Source of the DNA: Candidatus Aenigmatarchaeota archaeon
GTDB taxonomy: Archaea > Aenigmatarchaeota > Aenigmatarchaeia > Aenigmatarchaeales > Aenigmatarchaeaceae
DNA: 10,383 nucleotides
Assembly (NCBI GenBank): GCA_018221065.1
Contig: JAAOXY010000035.1
Location: 1-10,383, forward strand
Reading direction: 5' to 3'
A model generated the notes under the pieces. The model saw only the letters and a list, made by a program, of their open reading frames with translations. It was not told the origin of the DNA and searched no databases. The number at the start of each line of letters is the position of its first letter. Positions within the stretch are counted from its first letter, which is position 1. The translations under genes were made by a program, and so were the position numbers. Below, piece by piece: positions 1-4,718 of this stretch.

Positions 1-237
1 AGACTAGCAAAAAAAGAAATTAAACTAATGGACATGATAATTGGAGAAGCAGATATGCCTGCATTTTATTATGATATTCATAACATTGCAAAATCGAAGA
101 AAACTACTGTACCTAAATTCGATACTATATCTAAAGCTCTTAAAAAGAAAGGATATGAAATGTCTAGAACACACTTTTCTGAAACATGTATTAAAACAGA
201 TGCTCCAAGGGAGCAAGTCGAAAAATTAATTAAATAA
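1..237 (+). CDS. trm1: tRNA (guanine(26)-N(2))-dimethyltransferase Trm1, C-terminal part
   Basis: The gene enters from the left edge; 78 codons in frame 1 are visible, ending in TAA. Trm1 uses S-adenosylmethionine to make N2,N2-dimethylguanosine at position 26 of tRNA. The visible part matches the family's C-terminal domain: MPAFYYDIHNIAK (about residues 19-31 of the fragment), then a small helical unit, then GYEMSRTHFSETCIKTDAP. The aromatic FYYDIH and SRTHF...IKTDAP segments are the features I recognise from archaeal and eukaryotic Trm1. The catalytic methyltransferase domain lies outside the window. The gene converges on the minus-strand gene whose stop is at 242, leaving 4 nt between them. 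Family assignment is by recognition of the C-terminal motif, not by search. Confidence 0.85.
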   Translation, partial: RLAKKEIKLMDMIIGEADMPAFYYDIHNIAKSKKTTVPKFDTISKALKKKGYEMSRTHFSETCIKTDAPREQVEKLIK

Positions 238-241
238 TTAC

Positions 242-583
242 TTAGCTTTCAACATTTTCACACAAATCACGAACTATTTCAATACCTTCAAAAGCTTTTT
301 TGAAATCATCTTCAAGATATTCGGTTGAACCTATTGTAAGAACACATTTTACAGGCTTCTTTTCGATTGCTATGTGATACTCATGTTCTACAGGTTCTAT
401 ACTCAATCCAAATCCATTTTCAACTTCAAATTCACTTTCGTATTTTGAATAAATAACGTCTTTTGCATGACCAATGTATGGGCATCTACGTTGACAGTCA
501 TCTTTTCTATGAATACATTTTTCAATTTCCATAGACTGTGCTTTTATCTGTTCTTCATCAGATTTGTCTAGTATTTTATTCAC
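242..583 (-). CDS. hypothetical protein with an N-terminal Cys cluster
   Basis: A 113-residue protein of unknown function. The start is GTG at 583, supported by GGTGTT about 5 nt upstream; no better ATG exists before it. The N-terminal third carries C23, H25, C30, C34 and H39 (segment CIHRKDDCQRRCPYIGH), a spacing that could hold zinc or another metal. The remainder is acidic and looks like a mixed alpha/beta domain without signal peptide or membrane segment. It is the last gene of a three-gene minus-strand operon (promoter near 1105); the stop of the gene before it is 8 nt upstream. All three proteins are small and Cys-containing, which hints at a shared role, but nothing identifies the function. 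Reading frame confidence is good, function unknown. Confidence 0.65.
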   Translation of the reverse strand: MNKILDKSDEEQIKAQSMEIEKCIHRKDDCQRRCPYIGHAKDVIYSKYESEFEVENGFGLSIEPVEHEYHIAIEKKPVKCVLTIGSTEYLEDDFKKAFEGIEIVRDLCENVES

Positions 584-591
584 AGTAACAC

Positions 592-771
592 CTACTTAGC
601 TTTCTTTAATTTCTTTTTCAATTTTTCTTGAATTGGACAGTCACCGACTTTTTGCCAGAAACATCTTGGTCCTAAACACTGTTTCATACCATTGAAATAA
701 TAGCATGTCTTTACTATGTCGCCTTTTCTAATTACTGTTGGTCTTTGCGGTTTTAGTTTTCTGAACATCAT
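592..771 (-). CDS. small hypothetical Cys-containing protein, 59 aa
   Basis: A 59-codon gene below common length cut-offs. It starts ATG ATG; GGTGA sits 3 nt before the first ATG and 6 nt before the second (768), so the second may be the true start (58 aa). The product is very basic. It has four cysteines (C23, C32, C37, C45) in segment KQCLGPRCFWQKVGDCP and a Lys-rich tail (KLKKKLKKAK). That suggests a metal- or nucleic-acid-binding mini-protein, by inference only. The ribosome binding site overlaps the stop codon of the upstream gene (TGAGGTGA), and the next gene begins 8 nt after its stop, which indicates translational coupling inside a three-gene operon. No family recognised. Confidence 0.6.
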   Translation of the reverse strand: MMFRKLKPQRPTVIRKGDIVKTCYYFNGMKQCLGPRCFWQKVGDCPIQEKLKKKLKKAK

Positions 772-779
772 AATTCACC

Positions 780-1064
780 TCATTTGAAAATCTCTCTTGG
801 TTTGGTGTAGTAAGCAATTTGCAATTCAGTTACACGAATATCCTTATGAAGTTGGATCTGTTCGGGATCTTGTGTATTGAACTCAAAAGGAATATCCATT
901 CTATAGTCACATGATTCACATTGTGTTGCTGTACCCCACAAATCTTCTTGGCCAGGTTCCCATCTACTACCTCTATCACATACTGATTTGTCTTCATATC
1001 TTGCTGGTATGCACCCGCATGTCTGAGACACGTAATTTGGAACAACTATTGTTTTACCTTTCAT
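780..1064 (-). CDS. hypothetical Cys-rich protein, 94 aa
   Basis: First gene of the three-gene minus-strand operon. The ATG at 1064 is preceded by AAGGTG about 6 nt upstream and a TATA box about 40 nt upstream, so the start is well supported. The product has C16-G-C18, C29 and a C49-x-x-C52 pair (CGC...C...CESC), a layout typical of a small zinc-ribbon-like fold, though only five cysteines are present and no histidine clearly completes a site. A conserved-looking W35 and W43 lie between the pairs. There is no signal peptide or membrane helix. I do not recognise the family. Its stop codon is inside the ribosome binding site of the following small gene. Confidence 0.65.
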   Translation of the reverse strand: MKGKTIVVPNYVSQTCGCIPARYEDKSVCDRGSRWEPGQEDLWGTATQCESCDYRMDIPFEFNTQDPEQIQLHKDIRVTELQIAYYTKPREIFK

Positions 1065-1099
1065 ATACTACACCTTAGTAATAAATAGTTGGGTTTTAT

Positions 1100-1110
1100 C
1101 TTATATAAAG
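1100..1110 (-). promoter_or_regulatory. TATA box for the three-gene Cys-rich operon
   Basis: Read on the minus strand this is CTTTATATAAG, a strong archaeal TATA box about 40 nt upstream of the ATG at 1064. Expected transcription start is near 1079, giving a leader of about 15 nt that contains the AAGGTG ribosome binding site. It lies just beyond the rsmA stop codon, so the operon has its own promoter separate from the rsmA cluster. Confidence 0.6.
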
Positions 1111-1147
1111 TTATCCCTATGAAGTAGTGACAGTATAGGTCTTAGAA

Positions 1148-1882
1148 TTAGTAAAGAACTGTGTATATGTCTCTGATGTCAAATAGAGTACACCTAACAA
1201 CCCTCTTTTTCAGGAGTTCTTTAGGTATTCTTTCTATTACTATTTTGGAAAACTTACTAGATATCATAGCAGCTCTGAGTGTCTTTTTCTTGTGTTGGAA
1301 GAGTTTATTAACAAGCTCCCAAAACGCTTTATCTGTCTTAAAAGGTGCTTTTTTTGGTTTTAAAGACACTAAAACGGCGTCTACCTTCGGAACAGGATAG
1401 AATCTACCTTTTGATATCTTCTTAACTATCTTTGGTTCAGAATAGTAATTTACTGCCAATGTAAGCCTAGAGTAGCTCTTTTGTCCCGGTTTTGCAACAA
1501 ATCTCTCTGCAAACTCCTTTTGATATATTAAAACAGCTGAATCCCATTTATATTCAAATAGCTTGAATGTTACTGGTCCTGATATTGAGAACGGAAGGTT
1601 TGCTATAATTTTATTGAACTTAGGTAATTTAGTCTTTAGAATATCTCCTGTAATTATTTCTAGGTTTGGAATTTCCTGTAATTTTAGATATTCGACTAAC
1701 GCTGGATCCTTTTCAACAGCTATTACTTTACATTTTTCGACTATTGCTTTTGTTATTATTCCACGGCCTGGTCCTATTTCCAAAACAACATCTGAAGATT
1801 TTAGATTAGCATAGTCTATCATATGATTTACCAAATTCTGATCTCTGATAAAGTGTTGACTAAGTTTCTTTATTAGTCTCAT
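1148..1882 (-). CDS. rsmA: 16S rRNA (adenine-N6,N6)-dimethyltransferase RsmA/KsgA (Dim1)
   Basis: A 244-aa SAM-dependent rRNA methyltransferase that dimethylates two adjacent adenines in the 3'-terminal hairpin of 16S rRNA during small-subunit maturation. Visible motifs: the N-terminal KLSQHFIRD (family consensus QHFL), SAM-binding motif I VVLEIGPGRGIIT (about residues 32-44), the acidic loop AVEKDP, GDIL, and the catalytic motif IV IIANLPFSIS (about 92-101; NLPF replaces the usual NLPY). The FYPVPKVDAVLVSL segment (about 166-179) and the C-terminal helical domain are also typical. Length is slightly shorter than bacterial KsgA, as usual in archaea. The ATG at 1882 lies 24 nt after the DUF655 stop with no clear Shine-Dalgarno. 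Gene order rpoF-DUF655-rsmA is a conserved archaeal arrangement, supporting the call. Confidence 0.95.
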   Translation of the reverse strand: MRLIKKLSQHFIRDQNLVNHMIDYANLKSSDVVLEIGPGRGIITKAIVEKCKVIAVEKDPALVEYLKLQEIPNLEIITGDILKTKLPKFNKIIANLPFSISGPVTFKLFEYKWDSAVLIYQKEFAERFVAKPGQKSYSRLTLAVNYYSEPKIVKKISKGRFYPVPKVDAVLVSLKPKKAPFKTDKAFWELVNKLFQHKKKTLRAAMISSKFSKIVIERIPKELLKKRVVRCTLFDIRDIYTVLY

Positions 1883-1906
1883 AAGAAAAAATAGAGATTA
1901 TTGTTA

Positions 1907-2467
1907 TTAATACCTTCTTACAGGTCTGCCTGCTACGAATAATCTGTATCGTTCGTTCTCATTTTCGATCTCTTCCATTATTCTTTTAACAATAGAAGCT
2001 CTTGGATCTGGCAATAATTTGACTCTAGCTTTCAAATCATCAAAGTCTTTGAACACACCTTTCTTTCTTTCATTGATTATATCCCACATATGTTTCTTTC
2101 CTACACCTGGTAGAAGTTCTAGCTGATGTATTCTTGTTGAAATTGACTGTGCGTTATTGAAGAAATTGATAAATCTTTCTTCATCATCTGCTACTATCTT
2201 CTCAACTACGTAAGTTAGTTCAGATCTTGAAAAGTTTGTAAGATCGTTTATCCTTATTCTTCTCTTTATGTGGTCTACTTGATCTCTTTCGCCTTCTCCG
2301 ATGTAGACTTTATCTCCATGTTTCATTGTAGTATCTATTTTTGCTACAACTTCTAGTAAGGAAAAGTATTTGATGCCTAGAACTTGAGCTATAGGTTCAC
2401 CTTTACCTGAAGAATGCCCTCTTGGCAAGAAATCTAATACTATAACATTTTCATCTCGTAGAACCAT
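1907..2467 (-). CDS. DUF655 family protein (COG1491-type nucleic-acid-binding protein)
   Basis: A 186-aa protein of the archaeal DUF655 family. I chose the ATG at 2467 (MVLRDENVIVLDFLPRG) rather than an upstream TTG because GAGGTG sits about 7 nt before this ATG and the family begins at this point. The N-terminal half is an OB/beta-like domain, with LDFLPRG, the GxxxGEPIAQVLG stretch and GDKVYIGEG. The C-terminal half contains a helix-hairpin-helix signature LLPGVGKKHMWDIINERKK, which binds nucleic acid backbone in other proteins. The exact biochemical role is not established. It sits between rpoF and rsmA, the usual archaeal neighbours, suggesting a function in transcription or ribosome biogenesis (inference). 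The ribosome binding site overlaps the rpoF stop codon. Confidence 0.9.
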   Translation of the reverse strand: MVLRDENVIVLDFLPRGHSSGKGEPIAQVLGIKYFSLLEVVAKIDTTMKHGDKVYIGEGERDQVDHIKRRIRINDLTNFSRSELTYVVEKIVADDEERFINFFNNAQSISTRIHQLELLPGVGKKHMWDIINERKKGVFKDFDDLKARVKLLPDPRASIVKRIMEEIENENERYRLFVAGRPVRRY

Positions 2468-2478
2468 AACGAAACACC

Positions 2479-2805
2479 TCAACTATACTTTTTCACTAAT
2501 TCGAGTATTTTAGAGACTTCTTCTTCTTTCAAACTAAAACTCTCTCTAGCGAAAATAATTCTAAGTTCATCTGCTGAGTCTGGCATGATGTTAGCTATCT
2601 GAACTGCTGTTTCAGGTGACATTCTGAGAATACTATTAAGTTCTTCCATGAACTTTTTAGCGTCAGCTGACTTCAATTTTGTAAATTTGTTTAGATGCTC
2701 AAGTGCTATATTCTGTTCATAACCCAGTTCTTTTTGCTTACTATATTTAGCCATAACGTCTTTGGCTTCTGCCATTGTTGCTGGATATGATTCTTTTACT
2801 TTCAT
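2479..2805 (-). CDS. rpoF: DNA-directed RNA polymerase subunit F (Rpb4 homologue)
   Basis: A 108-aa subunit of archaeal RNA polymerase; with subunit E' (Rpb7) it forms the stalk that binds emerging RNA and helps initiation and termination. The ATG at 2805 (MKVKESYPATMAEAKDVM) is preferred over a GTG three codons upstream because AAGGTGA lies 5 nt before the ATG. The protein is all-helical with an N-terminal segment that contacts Rpb7, then the HRDC-like domain. The helix ending FARESFSLKEEEVSKILELVKKY is characteristic of the family. Length fits archaeal RpoF. The promoter is just upstream; DUF655 follows with its ribosome binding site overlapping this stop codon, so the two are coupled. Confidence 0.93.
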   Translation of the reverse strand: MKVKESYPATMAEAKDVMAKYSKQKELGYEQNIALEHLNKFTKLKSADAKKFMEELNSILRMSPETAVQIANIMPDSADELRIIFARESFSLKEEEVSKILELVKKYS

Positions 2806-2837
2806 GAGTATCACCTTAAGATTTATTATGTTCTGAA

Positions 2838-2848
2838 CTTTTTAAAGG
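2838..2848 (-). promoter_or_regulatory. TATA box for the rpoF-DUF655-rsmA operon
   Basis: On the minus strand CCTTTAAAAAG lies about 38 nt upstream of the rpoF ATG. Predicted transcription start is near 2817, so the short leader would include the AAGGTGA ribosome binding site. It falls between the S26e-like stop and rpoF, giving the cluster its own promoter. Confidence 0.45.
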
Positions 2849-2849
2849 T

Positions 2850-2861
2850 TAAAAAAGGCCT
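2850..2861 (-). terminator. T-tract terminator after the S26e-like gene
   Basis: Directly after the stop codon, the minus strand reads GGCC followed by six T (plus 2851-2856), inside the palindrome AAAGGCCTTT. Archaeal RNA polymerase terminates on oligo-T runs, so this is a plausible terminator for the ribosomal protein gene. It overlaps the region just upstream of the rpoF TATA box. Confidence 0.4.
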
Positions 2862-3146
2862 TTAACGGTTTAAATGCTTCTTTCTAACGCTTCTTCCTGG
2901 TTGGACTATTTTATAGAATCTAGCGCATTTAGGACATACGTAATTCTTTTGTTGCGCTATATGAATATTAGATCTGTCTACTTCTTGTAATATTCCTGGA
3001 TCAGTTATTCTAAAACCTGTATATTTGATAAAGGTCTTGTATCTTGGTACCTTTTTTCCACATTTTCCACAAGTAACTAACTGTTCATGTCCCCTTGAAT
3101 GAGAATGCTGATATTTTCTTGTATATGGTGCTTTACTTACTGGCAT
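2862..3146 (-). CDS. rps26e: 30S ribosomal protein S26e-like
   Basis: A 94-aa basic protein resembling eukaryotic/archaeal S26e (eS26), which binds near the 3' end of small-subunit rRNA at the mRNA exit region. Recognised features: a basic N-terminus leading to SRGHEQLVTC, zinc ligands CGKC (about residues 26-29) and CPKC (about 71-74), the VPRYKTFIKY stretch after the first pair, and a basic tail ending SVRKKHLNR. The order GH-x-Q-x-V-x-C-x-x-C...VP-x-x-K...Y-x-C-x-x-C-A is the S26e pattern. S26e is patchily distributed in archaea, so its presence is a taxonomic clue. The ATG at 3146 has GGGGA about 7 nt upstream and a TATA box about 37 nt upstream. Another small zinc-ribbon ribosomal protein is a less likely alternative. 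Confidence 0.75.
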   Translation of the reverse strand: MPVSKAPYTRKYQHSHSRGHEQLVTCGKCGKKVPRYKTFIKYTGFRITDPGILQEVDRSNIHIAQQKNYVCPKCARFYKIVQPGRSVRKKHLNR

Positions 3147-3179
3147 TTAATTCCCCTTCTATCATATAGAGCACACGAG

Positions 3180-3188
3180 TATTTAAAT
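3180..3188 (-). promoter_or_regulatory. TATA box for the S26e-like gene
   Basis: The minus strand reads TTTAAATA about 37 nt upstream of the S26e-like ATG and downstream of the reverse transcriptase stop. Predicted start near 3158 leaves a leader of roughly a dozen nt carrying GGGGA. It lets the ribosomal gene be expressed independently of the retroelement. Confidence 0.5.
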
Positions 3189-3221
3189 TATTATCCCTTG
3201 CGACCAAAATTGTCTGTAGGG

Positions 3222-4280
3222 TTACAATAAATTTGATATATATTCATTTATTCTATTTCTGATATTTTGAGTGTTAGCCCATATAGCATAAGCCCGCCAA
3301 CCTTCTATTGACTCAACTATCTTTTCATAAGAAATCTCATTATTTTCATATAATCTCTTAAATCTTCTCAACCTCGATTCCATCCTCTTAATGTTTTTCT
3401 TGCATAACAATCTATAATAATAGAACATTCTAAATCCTAAAAATCCTATTCCCTTGTGTAGCGAATAGACCTGAGATTTCTCCTCATGCAATTCGATCTT
3501 TAGTTTATTATTTAGAAAATTGCTTATCTTCCTTCGGTAATCCGATAACGTTTGTCTATCTCTATCTAAAATGACAAAATCATCAACATATCTAATATAA
3601 TATCTTACTCTTAATTCATGTTTTACAAAATAGTCAAGCTCATTGAGATATAGATTCGCAAAGAATTGACTTGTTAGGTTACCGATTGGCATTCCTTTTC
3701 CAGAATAATTTGAATTAACATTTAATATTGTTCGTATTAGCTTCAATACATTCTCATCTGTTATCTTCTTTCTGATAATATCCATCAAGACCTCATGATT
3801 GACTGTATCAAAATAATGTTTTACATCAGCTTTCAGAACATAACCGATTATCATGTTATTATCCATGGCATTTTTCACTAATCTACCGTTTTGGGATAGT
3901 TTTCTTTGAAATACATCAAATCTCTGAATAGCTGCTAAACTACCTTTCTTCTTCCTGTTAGCATAAGAATCATAAATAAACACTTTATCAAAAATTGGTT
4001 CAATTATGTTACAGATAGAATGATGTATAACCCTGTCTCTGAAATTAGATGCATGTATAACCCTCGTTTTTGGATCTCTTAGCACGAATCGTTTCAATGA
4101 TCTTGGAAAATATGTCCGTGTTTCTAACTCATGCTTTAATCGCAATAATTCATTATCAAGATCATTTTCAAACTTCTTGACATACCATTTAGAAGATTTA
4201 CCTTTCTTAGCTTTTCTGAAAGCTATCCTTAGATTTTCCATTGAACATAGTTTTTTGTAAAGATTACTGTATGTTTTCAT
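3222..4280 (-). CDS. DGR reverse transcriptase
   Basis: A 352-aa RNA-directed DNA polymerase. Palm motifs in order: KADVKHYFDTVNH (about 150-162, first catalytic Asp), GMPIGNLTSQFFANLYLNEL (about 196-215) and YIRYVDDFVIL (about 228-238, catalytic YVDD), then GIGFLGFRM and a basic thumb helix (about 300-325). The IGNLTSQ motif, with SQ where group II intron RTs have SP, is the hallmark of DGR reverse transcriptases. There is no maturase X domain or HNH endonuclease, which argues against a group II intron. ATG at 4280 is chosen over a TTG one codon upstream because AGGGGAT lies about 5 nt before it. The gene begins 31 nt after the TR, as expected for a DGR, and is probably transcribed with it. 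The enzyme is expected to misincorporate opposite template adenines. Confidence 0.93.
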   Translation of the reverse strand: MKTYSNLYKKLCSMENLRIAFRKAKKGKSSKWYVKKFENDLDNELLRLKHELETRTYFPRSLKRFVLRDPKTRVIHASNFRDRVIHHSICNIIEPIFDKVFIYDSYANRKKKGSLAAIQRFDVFQRKLSQNGRLVKNAMDNNMIIGYVLKADVKHYFDTVNHEVLMDIIRKKITDENVLKLIRTILNVNSNYSGKGMPIGNLTSQFFANLYLNELDYFVKHELRVRYYIRYVDDFVILDRDRQTLSDYRRKISNFLNNKLKIELHEEKSQVYSLHKGIGFLGFRMFYYYRLLCKKNIKRMESRLRRFKRLYENNEISYEKIVESIEGWRAYAIWANTQNIRNRINEYISNLL

Positions 4281-4310
4281 CAATATCCCCTATTGGCAGT
4301 CCATGCTATT

Positions 4311-4481
4311 GGCAAGCCCATTGTCATTCAGGCCCCACAAAGGAGTTTCCTGTTCAACGGCCTGTTCGCATTTATGCTAATCAAACTTTCTGTTTTGATC
4401 ATTCGCATTAGGACGGGATTAACGATAGCTATCGCTGACTGATAAACTATTCTCGTTCCTGTTCCAATTGGACCTGACAGA
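4311..4481 (-). repeat. Template repeat (TR), split by three insertions
   Basis: Matches the VR in four blocks (plus-strand coordinates, TR with VR): 4311-4328 with 4752-4769; 4349-4371 with 4770-4792; 4403-4418 with 4793-4808; 4452-4481 with 4809-4838. The 87 aligned positions have six differences (TR 4321, 4366, 4408, 4457, 4463, 4469). All six are T on the plus strand, that is adenine in the TR RNA; none falls on the other 63 positions. Read as RNA, the blocks carry the AAT/AAC codons typical of TRs (AAT TGG AAC AGG AAC). Three stretches absent from the VR interrupt it: 4329-4348 (20 nt), 4372-4402 (31 nt) and 4419-4451 (33 nt). The match may extend four bases to 4307, again differing only at adenines. 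Confidence 0.88.
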
Positions 4482-4491
4482 AAGTTCTGTA

Positions 4492-4607
4492 GCCTGTTCA
4501 TCAAAGAGCAGATGCTCCACCACAACTCTATCATTCGAGATCTACTAGATATCGTTGCTGTATTTAATGATGCCAATCTAGAGTTTTGTCGCATGCTATG
4601 AACAGGC
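4492..4607 (-). other. Nested stem domain upstream of the TR
   Basis: Perfect 10-bp pairing of GCCTGTTCAT (4492-4501) with ATGAACAGGC (4598-4607) encloses a 7-bp pairing of AACTCTA (4524-4530) with TAGAGTT (4579-4585). That in turn encloses a hairpin at 4536-4554 (about seven pairs with one mismatch). A side hairpin GAGC/GCTC lies at 4506-4517. The nesting without conflict suggests a folded RNA domain. It precedes the TR in the transcript and could serve as the RT-binding element where other DGRs have Avd plus a structured spacer (inference). Confidence 0.5.
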
Positions 4608-4633
4608 ATATAGCCTGGACTAATACCAGGAGA

Positions 4634-4663
4634 ATTGATTGTTTTGACCCCCCCCCAATCAAT
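4634..4663 (-). other. Hairpin with a nine-G loop
   Basis: ATTGATT (4634-4640) pairs with AATCAAT (4657-4663), a 7-bp stem whose 16-nt loop includes nine consecutive G in the RNA sense (plus-strand C 4648-4656). It lies between the target gene stop and the stem domain. It may be a structural end of the template RNA or a brake on transcription. The homopolymer is also prone to sequencing error. Confidence 0.4.
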
Positions 4664-4718
4664 GGAAGAGAGCGGATACTCTGCATGATTTAATCTAAAG
4701 AAACGGAAATTTATATTT

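Larger units (their letters stand above)
4284..4640 (-). ncRNA. Structured DGR template RNA region (no coding gene)
   Basis: The roughly 430 bp between the target gene and the reverse transcriptase holds no convincing protein gene; a 93-codon frame at 4328-4609 only reads through the TR. The stretch is rich in inverted repeats. It has a nested stem domain (4492-4607), a CCTGG/CCAGG hairpin (4614-4618 with 4626-4630), an overlapping alternative CAGGC/GCCTG hairpin (4603-4607 with 4613-4617), and small stems around each TR insertion. It contains the template repeat. In characterised DGRs the template RNA includes structured flanks needed for priming; here the structured part precedes and interrupts the TR. 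Ends are approximate and the folding is by eye. Confidence 0.6.

Noticed and set aside
28..229. Alternative small frames overlapping the Trm1 fragment on both strands
   Set aside because: The frame-1 product matches the Trm1 C-terminus; the others are shadows with no recognisable content.
1563..1814. Plus-strand frame opposite rsmA
   Set aside because: Antisense shadow of a strongly conserved gene with no promoter or ribosome binding site.
2465..2482. Upstream TTG start for the DUF655 gene (and similar GTG/TTG extensions for rpoF and the RT)
   Set aside because: Good ribosome binding sites (GAGGTG, AAGGTGA, AGGGGAT) lie inside or just before these extensions and point to the ATG codons at 2467, 2805 and 4280.
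4291..4318. Direct repeat TGCCAATAG (minus strand, copies ending near 4293 and 4308) as a second TR end or CRISPR-like unit
   Set aside because: Only two 9-base copies, one of them within the TR 3' edge; no array, no spacers and no cas genes in the window.
4329..4451. TR insertions as archaeal bulge-helix-bulge introns, removed by the tRNA endonuclease and sealed by RtcB
   Set aside because: Attractive because rtcB and archease are nearby. However, the canonical arrangement (two 3-nt bulges separated by 4 bp between the intron start and the second exon) could not be formed at the 33-nt or 31-nt insertion, and in the 20-nt one the pairing is exon 1 with insertion rather than exon 1 with exon 2. 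The nearby rtcB has an ordinary housekeeping explanation.
4328..4609. A 93-codon minus-strand reading frame between the target gene and the RT
   Set aside because: It reads through the TR and its insertions, has no ribosome binding site or recognisable domain, and overlaps predicted RNA stems. Its residues RPLNR are simply TR sequence also present in the VR.
3222..4640. Group II intron with its own reverse transcriptase
   Set aside because: The RT has the DGR-type SQ motif and no maturase or endonuclease domain, no domain V hairpin was seen downstream, and adenine-specific TR/VR differences identify a DGR.
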